This document shows positions 54,701 to 62,069 of a DNA stretch of 64,000 nt, in pieces (position 1 is the first letter of the stretch; every line of letters starts with the position of its first letter). Source of the DNA: Dryocola clanedunensis_A (lineage in GTDB: Bacteria; Pseudomonadota; Gammaproteobacteria; Enterobacterales; Enterobacteriaceae); the NCBI GenBank assembly GCA_038405435.1, contig JBBYHZ010000004.1. One strand, given 5' to 3'. A program made the translations under genes and the position numbers. Below the pieces are notes generated by a model that worked only from the letters and a program-made list of their open reading frames with translations, ran no database searches and was not told the DNA's origin.

Positions 54701-54854
54701 CGAGCTGCGCCAGCCGCTGGGGATCACCATCGTCGGCGGTCTGGTCGTCAGCCAGCTGCTGACGCTCTACACCACGCCCGTTGTCTATCTGTTCTTTGAC
54801 CGGCTGCGGTTGCGCTTTAGCCGCCGCAGCAGCAAACAATTAGTTGGCGAGTAA
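51774..54854 (+). CDS. mdtC: MdtC, RND multidrug efflux transporter subunit
   Basis: A 1026-aa RND pump protein, paralogous to MdtB (tandem duplication). It has 12 membrane segments, [20 protein letters not shown] with the acidic proton-relay residues, and [20 protein letters not shown]. It partners with MdtB in a heterotrimer. A 52-nt gap with a REP-like element separates it from mdtD. The long 3' regions of mdtB and mdtC are alike at nucleotide level, so gene conversion is possible. Confidence 0.97.
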   Translation: [1026 protein letters not shown]

Positions 54855-54858
54855 AATG

Positions 54859-54892
54859 TAGGGTGGATAAGCGTAAGCGTCATCCACCGATG
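54859..54892. repeat. REP-like palindrome between mdtC and mdtD
   Basis: GTAGGGTGGATAAGCG then TAAGCGTCATCCACC forms a stem-loop in the 52-nt mdtC-mdtD gap. It is the same family as the elements in the colanic acid operon. Confidence 0.75.
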
Positions 54893-54906
54893 AGGAATCA
54901 GATGAA

Positions 54907-56322
54907 ATGACCGACCTGCCCGCTGCCGTCCGCTGGCAACTGTGGATTGTCGCCTTCGGCTTCTTTATGCAGTCGCTGGACACCACTATCGTGAACACCG
55001 CCCTGCCGTCGATGGCGGCAAGCCTGGGCGAAAGCCCGCTGCATATGCACTCGGTGATTGTCGCCTACGTGCTGACGGTGGCGGTGATGCTGCCCGCCAG
55101 CGGCTGGCTGGCGGACCGGGTTGGGGTGCGCAATATCTTCTTCACCGCCATCGTGCTGTTCACCGCAGGATCGCTGCTCTGCGCCCACTCCTCCACGCTC
55201 AACGAGCTGATTTTATCCCGCGTGGTGCAGGGGATTGGCGGCGCGATGATGGTGCCGGTGGGCAGGCTGACGGTGATGAAAATCGTCCCCCGCGAGCAGT
55301 ACATGGCGGCGATGACCTTCGTGACTTTACCCGGTCAGATCGGCCCGCTGCTTGGCCCGGCGCTCGGCGGCCTGCTGGTTGAGTATGCTTCCTGGCACTG
55401 GATCTTCCTCATCAACCTGCCGGTGGGGATTATCGGCTGCATTGCTACGCTCTGGCTGATGCCCAACTACACCATGCAAACCCGGCGCTTCGACGCGTCG
55501 GGATTCCTGCTGCTGGCGTTTGGCATGGCGGCGCTGACCATCGCGCTGGACGGGCAAAAAGGGCTGGGCATTTCGTCACTGACGCTGGGCCTGCTGGTTG
55601 CTGGCGGCGTGCTGTCGATGCTGCTCTACCTCTGGCATGCCAGAGGCAACGAGAACGCCCTGTTTAACCTCAACCTGTTCAAAACCCGCACCTTCTCCCT
55701 CGGCCTGTTCGGCAGCTTCTGCGGCCGTATCGGCAGCGGGATGCTGCCGTTTATGACGCCGGTGTTTTTACAGATTGGCCTGGGCTTCTCCCCTTTCCAC
55801 GCCGGGCTGATGATGGTGCCGATGGTACTGGGCAGCATGGGCATGAAGCGCATCGTGGTGCAGGTGGTCAACCGCTTCGGCTACCGTAACGTGCTGGTTG
55901 CCTCCACGCTGGGGCTGGCGCTGGTTATCCTGCTGTTTATGGCCACCGCGCTGCTGGGCTGGTATTACCTGCTGCCGGTGGTGCTGTTTATCCTCGGTAT
56001 GGTGAACTCGACGCGCTTCTCGTCGATGAACACCCTGACGCTGAAAGATCTCCCGGACGATCTCGCCAGCGGCGGCAACAGTATGTTGTCGATGGTGATG
56101 CAGCTCTCCATGAGTATCGGCGTCACCGTCGCCGGGATGCTGCTTGGCATGTACGGTCACCATCAGCTCACCCCGGACAGCGGCGTGGTGCATACCGTCT
56201 TCCTCTACACGTATTTAAGCATGGCGGTGATTATCGCCCTTCCCGCGCTGGTCTTCGCCCGCGTTCCTAAGGACACCAGCAAAAACGTCATTATTGCGCG
56301 ACGCAAAAGGAAACAATCATGA
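54907..56322 (+). CDS. mdtD: MdtD, MFS transporter
   Basis: A 471-aa major facilitator of the DHA2 (14-segment) family. The start MTDLPAAVRWQLWIVAFGFF, motif C-like LPGQIGPLLGPALGGLLVEY and WHWIFLINLPVGIIG are typical. It is encoded in the mdtABC operon but not needed for MdtABC drug export in E. coli, where it has been linked to iron-citrate efflux. The stop overlaps baeS by 4 nt. Confidence 0.95.
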   Translation: MTDLPAAVRWQLWIVAFGFFMQSLDTTIVNTALPSMAASLGESPLHMHSVIVAYVLTVAVMLPASGWLADRVGVRNIFFTAIVLFTAGSLLCAHSSTLNELILSRVVQGIGGAMMVPVGRLTVMKIVPREQYMAAMTFVTLPGQIGPLLGPALGGLLVEYASWHWIFLINLPVGIIGCIATLWLMPNYTMQTRRFDASGFLLLAFGMAALTIALDGQKGLGISSLTLGLLVAGGVLSMLLYLWHARGNENALFNLNLFKTRTFSLGLFGSFCGRIGSGMLPFMTPVFLQIGLGFSPFHAGLMMVPMVLGSMGMKRIVVQVVNRFGYRNVLVASTLGLALVILLFMATALLGWYYLLPVVLFILGMVNSTRFSSMNTLTLKDLPDDLASGGNSMLSMVMQLSMSIGVTVAGMLLGMYGHHQLTPDSGVVHTVFLYTYLSMAVIIALPALVFARVPKDTSKNVIIARRKRKQS

Positions 56323-57716
56323 AACTCTGGCGGCCGGGCATTACCGGGAAACTGTTTCTTGCCATCTTCTCAACCTGCCTGCTGGTGCTGGCGATTATGC
56401 ACTGGGGCGTGCGGCTGAGCTTCGAGCGGGGCTTCATCGACTACATTAAACACGGCAACGAGCAGCGGCTGGAGATGCTGAGCGACGCGCTTGGCGAGCA
56501 GTACGCCCTGCACGGCAACTGGCAGTTCCTGCGCCATAACGACCGCTTTGTCTTTCAGATCCTCAGATCCTTCGAACACGACGAAGATGCCAATAACCCA
56601 AAAATGCCGCCCCACGGCTGGCGCACCCAGTTCTGGGTTATGGACCAGGACTACAAGGTGCTTGTTGGCCCGCGCGGCCCGGTGCCGCCTGACGGTACCC
56701 GCCGGGCGATTAAAGTCGACGGGCGCAATGCGGGCTGGGTCATCGCCTCCCCCGTCGAGCGGCTGACGCGCAATACCGACATTAACTTTGACCGCCAGCA
56801 GCGCCGCACGAGCTGGATCATCGTCGCGCTTTCTACTTTGCTTGCCGCAGCGGCGACGTTCCTGCTCGCGCGCGGCCTGCTCGCCCCGGTCAAAAAACTG
56901 GTGGAAGGCACGCATAAGCTCGCGGCGGGCGACTTTACGACGCGGGTAGCCTCCACCAGCCAGGACGAACTGGGCAAGCTGGCGCAGGACTTTAACCAGC
57001 TCGCCAGCACGCTTGAGAAAAACCACAACATGCGCCGCGCCTATATGGCCGATATCTCCCACGAACTGCGCACGCCGCTGGCGATTCTGCGCGGCGAGCT
57101 GGAAGCTATTCAGGACGGCGTCAGGAAATTCACTCCGGATTCCGTGGCCTCGCTGCAGATGGAGGTCGCCACGCTGACCAAGCTGGTTGACGACCTGCAC
57201 CAGCTGTCGATGTCCGACGAAGGCGCGCTGGCGTACCAGAAAAAATCTCTCGATATCATTAACCTGCTTGAAGTGGTTGCGGGAGCGTTCCGCCAGCGCT
57301 TTGACTCGCGTGGCCTGAGCATTCGTCTGGCCCTGCCCGACAACGTGACCATTTTTGGCGACGGCGACCGCCTGATGCAGCTGTTTAACAACCTGCTGGA
57401 AAACAGCCTGCGCTATACCGACGCGGGCGGCCAGCTGCTGATTTCCGGTGAGGTCAGCCAGCAGCGGTTCGTGATGACCTTCGCCGACAGCGCGCCGGGC
57501 GTGAATGACGAGCAGCTGAATATGCTTTTTGACCGCTTTTACCGCACGGAAGGCTCGCGCAACCGCGCCAGCGGCGGCTCCGGCCTGGGGCTGTCCATCT
57601 GCCAGAACATTGTTGCCGCCCACGGCGGCACGCTGACGGCGGGCCATTCGCCTTTCGGCGGCGTCAGCATTACAGTAGAGTTACCGCTGGATCCAGAATC
57701 ACAGAGGAACGTATGA
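56319..57716 (+). CDS. baeS: BaeS, envelope-stress sensor histidine kinase
   Basis: A 465-aa membrane kinase. Membrane segment 1 (LFLAIFSTCLLVLAIMHW), a periplasmic sensor domain of ~140 residues, and segment 2 (IIVALSTLLAAAATFLLA) lead to a HAMP domain. The H-box MADISHELRTPL (His248), N-box NLLENSLRYTDAGG and G-box SGGSGLGLSICQNIV follow. It senses indole, flavonoids, metals and misfolded pilins and phosphorylates BaeR. It overlaps mdtD and baeR by 4 nt each. Confidence 0.96.
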   Translation: MKLWRPGITGKLFLAIFSTCLLVLAIMHWGVRLSFERGFIDYIKHGNEQRLEMLSDALGEQYALHGNWQFLRHNDRFVFQILRSFEHDEDANNPKMPPHGWRTQFWVMDQDYKVLVGPRGPVPPDGTRRAIKVDGRNAGWVIASPVERLTRNTDINFDRQQRRTSWIIVALSTLLAAAATFLLARGLLAPVKKLVEGTHKLAAGDFTTRVASTSQDELGKLAQDFNQLASTLEKNHNMRRAYMADISHELRTPLAILRGELEAIQDGVRKFTPDSVASLQMEVATLTKLVDDLHQLSMSDEGALAYQKKSLDIINLLEVVAGAFRQRFDSRGLSIRLALPDNVTIFGDGDRLMQLFNNLLENSLRYTDAGGQLLISGEVSQQRFVMTFADSAPGVNDEQLNMLFDRFYRTEGSRNRASGGSGLGLSICQNIVAAHGGTLTAGHSPFGGVSITVELPLDPESQRNV

Positions 57717-58435
57717 CCGAATTCCCGCTTGATGAAAATGCGCCACGCATTCTGATTGTTGAAGATGAACCGAAGCTCGGACAGCTGCTGGTGGATTACC
57801 TTCGCGCCGCCAGCTACGCGCCAACGCTGATTACCCACGGTAACGACGTGCTGCCTTACGTACGCCAGACGCCGCCGGATCTGATCCTGCTGGATCTGAT
57901 GCTCCCGGGCACCGACGGGCTGACGCTGTGTAAAGAGATCCGCCGCTTCTCTGAAATCCCCATCGTGATGGTGACCGCCAAAATCGAAGAGATCGACCGC
58001 CTGCTGGGGCTGGAAATCGGTGCGGATGACTACATCTGCAAGCCCTACAGCCCGAGGGAAGTCGTGGCGCGGGTGAAAACGATTCTGCGCCGCTGTAAGC
58101 GCCAGCAGGAACCGATCCCGGCGGGAGAAGAAAGCCCGCTTATCATCGACGAAGGACGCTTTCAGGCAAGCTGGCGCGAAAAGGTGCTCGACCTGACTCC
58201 GGCAGAATTCCGGCTGCTGAAAACCCTCTCCCACGAGCCGGGCAAAGTCTTTTCCCGCGAAATGCTGCTCAACCAGCTTTACGATGACTATCGTGTGGTG
58301 ACCGACCGCACCATCGACAGCCATATCAAGAACCTGCGCCGCAAACTAGAAGCGCTGGACGAAGAGCAGTCGTTTATCCGCGCCGTCTACGGCGTGGGCT
58401 ACCGCTGGGAAGCAGACGCCTGCCGGATGGCCTAG
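57713..58435 (+). CDS. baeR: BaeR, envelope-stress response regulator
   Basis: A 240-aa OmpR/PhoB-family regulator. The receiver domain has acidic EDE (17-19), phospho-acceptor Asp61 (LILLDLMLPG) and MVTAK. The C-terminal winged helix has DLTPAEFRLLKTL and RTIDSHIKNLRRKLE. It activates mdtABCD-baeSR, acrD and spy. It is last in the operon; no clear terminator is seen before the following toxin-antitoxin region. Confidence 0.97.
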   Translation: MTEFPLDENAPRILIVEDEPKLGQLLVDYLRAASYAPTLITHGNDVLPYVRQTPPDLILLDLMLPGTDGLTLCKEIRRFSEIPIVMVTAKIEEIDRLLGLEIGADDYICKPYSPREVVARVKTILRRCKRQQEPIPAGEESPLIIDEGRFQASWREKVLDLTPAEFRLLKTLSHEPGKVFSREMLLNQLYDDYRVVTDRTIDSHIKNLRRKLEALDEEQSFIRAVYGVGYRWEADACRMA

Positions 58436-58480
58436 GGAATAACTGCGGCGGTTGAAAAATAAGGCTGAGCGGGATAGATT

Positions 58481-58507
58481 ATCTGTACGGAAAAAATCCG
58501 TACAGAT
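58481..58507. promoter_or_regulatory. 27-bp inverted repeat, probable operator of the DUF1778/GNAT pair
   Basis: Perfect 11-bp arms ATCTGTACGGA/TCCGTACAGAT around an A5 centre, 50 nt upstream of the antitoxin start. DUF1778 antitoxins are ribbon-helix-helix repressors that bind such inverted repeats with the acetyltransferase as co-repressor. Confidence 0.7.
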
Positions 58508-58556
58508 TTCGATAACGTAACAGCAGGCTACAATCTGGTAGCCACGGGAACTGCAA

Positions 58557-58826
58557 ATGTCTGCACTAAAGAAACAGCGCATCGATCTGAGATTAAGCGA
58601 CGCGGATAAAAGCCTGATAGAAGAAGCTGCGGCAATGAATAACCAGACCCTTACCCAGTTTATGGTTAGCTGCGCTTCAGAGCGCGCGGCGGAGGTCATT
58701 GAGCAACATCGCCGACTGGTTCTCAACGAAGAATCATTCAACCTGGTCATGGATGCCATCGCTAACCCACCGGCACCAAACGAGAAACTGAAACAAGCAG
58801 CTAAACGTCTACAAGACAGGGAGTGA
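58557..58826 (+). CDS. DUF1778 (TacA-like) antitoxin
   Basis: An 89-aa ribbon-helix-helix protein. The N-terminal KKQRIDLRLSDADKSLIEEA is the DNA-binding part and the C-terminal LVMDAIANPPAPNEKLKQAA is the toxin-binding tail typical of TacA. It precedes the GNAT toxin by 3 nt. The GC content of both genes is below that of the flanking baeR and trhP, which suggests acquisition. Confidence 0.88.
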   Translation: MSALKKQRIDLRLSDADKSLIEEAAAMNNQTLTQFMVSCASERAAEVIEQHRRLVLNEESFNLVMDAIANPPAPNEKLKQAAKRLQDRE

Positions 58827-58829
58827 TCC

Positions 58830-59354
58830 GTGGACGACCTGACAATTGAAATTTTTACTGCAGCGACCGGGTATGAGCTGAGCACATTTGACTGTGGAGA
58901 AGCCGCGTTGAACGCATTCTTAACCGATCATCTGCAGCGTCAGCATGACGGGAAAATACTGCGCGCTTACGTACTTAGAACAAAAAACTCTCCCTATAAA
59001 GTGCTGGGTTTCTATACCTTGTCAGGTAGCTGTTTCGAAAAAGCGTCACTTCCTTCTAAAACTCAACAAAAAAGAGTGCCTTACCGGAATGTACCCAGCG
59101 TTACGCTCGGGCGTCTTGCCGTCGATAAGTCACTTCAGGGCAACGGCTGGGGCTCAACTTTAGTTTCGCACGCCATGAAAGTAGTTTTTGCCGCTTCGCA
59201 GGCGGTCGGCATTCACGGCCTGTTTGTGGAAGCCCTTAACGACAGCGCCCGCAATTTTTATATCAGCCTTGGCTTTGTTCCTCTGGTTGGTGCGAACGGA
59301 CACTCGCTCTTTTTCCCGACTAAATCAATCGAGATGCTTTTCAGTAATCATTAA
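58830..59354 (+). CDS. GNAT-family toxin (TacT/AtaT-like tRNA acetyltransferase)
   Basis: A 174-aa acetyltransferase with GTG start. It has the N-terminal FDCGEAALNAFL of this toxin family, the acetyl-CoA pyrophosphate loop LGRLAVDKSLQGNGWGSTLV (Q-x-x-G-x-G type) and the catalytic-Tyr region NFYISLGFVPL. Known relatives acetylate the amino acid on charged elongator or initiator tRNAs and halt translation; which tRNA is hit here cannot be told from sequence. Confidence 0.87.
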   Translation: MDDLTIEIFTAATGYELSTFDCGEAALNAFLTDHLQRQHDGKILRAYVLRTKNSPYKVLGFYTLSGSCFEKASLPSKTQQKRVPYRNVPSVTLGRLAVDKSLQGNGWGSTLVSHAMKVVFAASQAVGIHGLFVEALNDSARNFYISLGFVPLVGANGHSLFFPTKSIEMLFSNH

Positions 59355-59415
59355 CCCACACCCTCTCTGTAAGACAGGAACGCCCTTCACAGTGGTTTCC
59401 GGAAACAATTAGCGC

Positions 59416-59482
59416 TACAATTCCCGCCCTAAAAGTGTGGCAATCCCACCTTCGATTAACCGCTTCACCCGGTGAGGCGGTT
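59416..59482 (+). promoter_or_regulatory. trhP promoter region and 5' leader hairpin
   Basis: A TACAAT -10-like hexamer (59416-59421) is followed at 59458-59482 by a near-perfect palindrome, arms AACCGCTTCACC/GGTGAGGCGGTT with one mismatch. It ends 27 nt before the trhP start. It could be an mRNA stem affecting translation. It lacks a T-run, so it is unlikely to be a terminator. Confidence 0.45.
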
Positions 59483-59509
59483 CTGACCTGACATCAGAAC
59501 GAGAACATC

Positions 59510-60871
59510 ATGTTTAAACCAGAGCTTCTTTCCCCGGCGGGAACGCTGAAAAATATGCGTTTCGCTTTCGCCTACGGCGCCGATGCCGTTTACGCGGGCC
59601 AGCCGCGCTACAGCCTGCGCGTGCGTAACAACGAGTTCAACCACGAAAACCTTCAGCTCGGCATCAACGAAGCCCACGCGCTCGGTAAAAAATTCTACGT
59701 GGTGGTGAACATCGCCCCGCATAACGCCAAGCTAAAAACTTTTATCCGTGACCTGAAACCCGTTGTGGAAATGGGGCCGGATGCGCTGATCATGTCTGAC
59801 CCGGGCCTGATTATGATGGTGCGCGAAGCCTTCCCTGAGATGGACATCCACCTGTCCGTGCAGGCGAACGCCGTGAACTGGGCGACGGTAAAATTCTGGA
59901 AGCAGATGGGCCTGACCCGCGTCATTCTTTCCCGCGAGCTGTCGCTGGACGAAATCGCCGAAATTCGTGAGCAGGTGCCGGAAATGGAGCTGGAAATCTT
60001 CGTTCACGGCGCGCTGTGCATGGCCTACTCCGGCCGCTGCCTGCTGTCCGGCTACATCAACAAGCGCGATCCTAATCAGGGCACCTGCACCAACGCCTGC
60101 CGTTGGGAATACAAGGTTGAGGAAGGTAAAGAGGATGACGTGGGCAACATCGTCCATCTTCACGAGCCTATCCCGGTACAGAATATTGAACCTACGCTGG
60201 GCGTCGGCGCGCCTACGGATAAGGTCTTTATGATGGAAGAGGCCAAACGTCCGGGCGAGTACATGACCGCCTTTGAAGACGAACACGGCACCTACATCAT
60301 GAACTCCAAAGATCTGCGCGCCATCGAACACGTGGAGCGCCTGACCAGAATGGGCGTTCACTCGCTGAAAATCGAAGGCCGTACCAAGTCTTATTACTAC
60401 TGCGCGCGCACCGCACAGGTTTACCGCCGTGCCATTGACGACGCCGCCGCGGGTAAACCGTTTGACCCGACGCTGCTGCAAACCCTGGAAGGCCTGGCCC
60501 ACCGTGGCTATACCGAAGGCTTCCTGCGTCGCCATACCCATGACAGCCACCAGAACTACGAATACGGCCACTCCATCTCCGACACCCAACAGTTTGTCGG
60601 CGAGTTTACCGGTGAGCGCCGTGGCGACCTGGCTGCGGTGGCGGTTAAGAACAAGTTCCTGCTGGGGGATAGCCTTGAGCTGATGACCCCGCAGGGCAAC
60701 GTAACCTTTACCCTCGAAGTGCTGGAAAACGGCAAAGCCCAGCCGATTGAGGTCGCACCCGGCGACGGCCATACCGTATGGTTGCCTGTTCCTCAGGACG
60801 TAGCGTTAGATTTTGCACTGCTGATGCGCAACTTTGATGGTCAGACCACGCGAAATCCGCATACTAACTAG
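59510..60871 (+). CDS. trhP: TrhP (YegQ), tRNA U34 hydroxylation protein
   Basis: A 453-aa peptidase U32-family protein (453 in E. coli). It starts MFKPELLSPAGTLKNMRFAF. The family signature EIFVHGALCMAYSGRCLLSG is followed by the Cys-rich DPNQGTCTNACRWEY, giving four Cys likely to bind an Fe-S cluster. A C-terminal beta-barrel follows. It acts in prephenate-dependent hydroxylation of uridine 34, the first step to cmo5U in wobble tRNAs, in parallel with TrhO. It is followed by cyaR. Confidence 0.95.
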   Translation: MFKPELLSPAGTLKNMRFAFAYGADAVYAGQPRYSLRVRNNEFNHENLQLGINEAHALGKKFYVVVNIAPHNAKLKTFIRDLKPVVEMGPDALIMSDPGLIMMVREAFPEMDIHLSVQANAVNWATVKFWKQMGLTRVILSRELSLDEIAEIREQVPEMELEIFVHGALCMAYSGRCLLSGYINKRDPNQGTCTNACRWEYKVEEGKEDDVGNIVHLHEPIPVQNIEPTLGVGAPTDKVFMMEEAKRPGEYMTAFEDEHGTYIMNSKDLRAIEHVERLTRMGVHSLKIEGRTKSYYYCARTAQVYRRAIDDAAAGKPFDPTLLQTLEGLAHRGYTEGFLRRHTHDSHQNYEYGHSISDTQQFVGEFTGERRGDLAAVAVKNKFLLGDSLELMTPQGNVTFTLEVLENGKAQPIEVAPGDGHTVWLPVPQDVALDFALLMRNFDGQTTRNPHTN

Positions 60872-60906
60872 TTAATTACGGTTATTTTTTCAGGCTGGGA
60901 TAATTC

Positions 60907-60949
60907 TTAGAAACCGATCACACACCGCTTCGTCTGAGTTGGTTATTAT
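60907..60949 (+). promoter_or_regulatory. CRP-dependent promoter of cyaR
   Basis: A CRP site TTAGA-N6-TCACA (60907-60922; good right half, weak left half) is centred at 60914.5, that is -41.5 from the predicted start at 60956, the class II position. The -10 TATTAT (60944-60949) is correctly placed. There is no good -35, as expected for class II activation. Confidence 0.75.
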
Positions 60950-60955
60950 CGCCGG

Positions 60956-61041
60956 GCTGAAAAACATAACCCATAAATGCTAGTTGTACCAGGAACCACC
61001 TCCTTGGCCCGCGCAATCTCCCTTGCGCGGGCCTTCTTTTT
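60956..61041 (+). ncRNA. cyaR: CyaR small regulatory RNA
   Basis: An 86-nt Hfq-binding sRNA. The 5' GCTGAAAAACATAACCCATA, the conserved seed region with GTACCAGGAACCACCTCCTT and the terminator hairpin GGCCCGCGCA/TGCGCGGGCC followed by TTCTTTTT match E. coli CyaR nearly base for base, with compensatory changes in the terminator stem. CyaR, made under cAMP-CRP, represses ompX, luxS, nadE and yqaE. Position between trhP (yegQ) and yegS is the conserved one. Confidence 0.95.
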
Positions 61042-61133
61042 GCGCGTCATCCCGAATAATTCAGCCAGTTCTTACCCGTCCCGGCCCGGCATAGGATACA
61101 CTTTCGGCACGACTGAAATTCCCGAGGTATGCC

Positions 61134-62033
61134 ATGGAGAAGTTCCCGGAATCGCTAGTGATCCTCAACGGCAAAGGTGCCAATAACGACGTTCTGCGCA
61201 GCGCGGTAAACATCATGCGCGACGAAGGTTATCAGCTGCATCTGCGAGTGACCTGGGAGTATGGCGATGCGGCCCGTTACGTCGATGAAGCGATTGCGCT
61301 GGGCGTCGATACGGTGATTGCAGGCGGCGGGGACGGCACCATCAACGAGGTGGCTACGGCTCTGGCGCAGCGCCCGCAGGAAAATCGCCCTGCCCTCGGC
61401 ATTCTTCCCTTAGGTACGGCCAACGATTTCGCCACCAGCGTCGGCATCCCCGACGAGCTGGATAAGGCCCTGCAGCTGGCGATGGTCGGCCGCGCTTTTG
61501 ATATCGACCTGGTTGAAGTGAATAAATCTTCTTTCTTTATCAACATGGCAACCGGCGGCTTCGGCACGAAAATTACCACCGAAACGCCGGAGAAATTAAA
61601 AGCGGCGCTGGGCGGCGTCTCATACTTTATTCACGGCCTGCTGCGCATTGATACGCTAAAGCCGGACCGCTGCGAAATTCGCGGCGAAAACTTCAGCTGG
61701 GAAGGCGACGCGCTGGTGATCGGTATTGGCAACGGGCGTCAGGCCGGCGGCGGGCAGCAGCTTTGTCCGCAGGCGTTAATTAACGACGGCCAGCTGGATC
61801 TGCGTATTTTTACCGGCGAAGAGCTGCTGCCCGCGCTGTTAACCACCCTCACCCGCCCGGAAGACAACCCGAATATTATCGACGGGCAGTCCTCCTGGTT
61901 TGAAATCACCGCCCCGCACGACATTACTTTTAACCTGGACGGCGAGCCGCTCAAAGGCCGCGAGTTCCGCATTGAGGTTCATCCTGCCGCCCTGCGCTGC
62001 CGCCTGCCGCCAAACTGTCCGCTGGTAGGTTAA
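61134..62033 (+). CDS. yegS: YegS, lipid kinase
   Basis: A 299-aa diacylglycerol/sphingosine-kinase-like enzyme, the E. coli length. Catalytic GGGDGTINEVATAL and PLGTANDFATS are present. E. coli YegS phosphorylates phosphatidylglycerol in vitro; its physiological role is unclear. The start (61134) follows a GAGG Shine-Dalgarno. It is convergent with the ABC importer genes. Confidence 0.95.
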   Translation: MEKFPESLVILNGKGANNDVLRSAVNIMRDEGYQLHLRVTWEYGDAARYVDEAIALGVDTVIAGGGDGTINEVATALAQRPQENRPALGILPLGTANDFATSVGIPDELDKALQLAMVGRAFDIDLVEVNKSSFFINMATGGFGTKITTETPEKLKAALGGVSYFIHGLLRIDTLKPDRCEIRGENFSWEGDALVIGIGNGRQAGGGQQLCPQALINDGQLDLRIFTGEELLPALLTTLTRPEDNPNIIDGQSSWFEITAPHDITFNLDGEPLKGREFRIEVHPAALRCRLPPNCPLVG

Positions 62034-62037
62034 ACCC

Positions 62038-62061
62038 GATGCGCCGGGAAACCGGCGTATC
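62038..62061. terminator. Stem-loop between convergent yegS and ABC importer genes
   Basis: A 10-bp stem GATGCGCCGG/CCGGCGTATC (one G-U pair on the plus strand) capped by a GAAA tetraloop. No T-run follows, so termination is uncertain; it may protect 3' ends. Confidence 0.45.
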
Positions 62062-62069
62062 GGCACTCG

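Noticed and set aside
56370..57647. 425-codon open frame on the minus strand opposite baeS
   Set aside because: Antisense shadow of baeS: Val/Gln/Arg/His-rich with no domain signature. The sense frame has all kinase motifs.
59732..60772. 346-codon open frame on the minus strand opposite trhP
   Set aside because: Shadow of a conserved gene; composition typical of reverse-complement coding DNA.
62038..62061. Rho-independent terminator between yegS and the ABC genes
   Set aside because: The stem is good but no T-run follows on either strand, so it is listed only as a low-confidence stem-loop.
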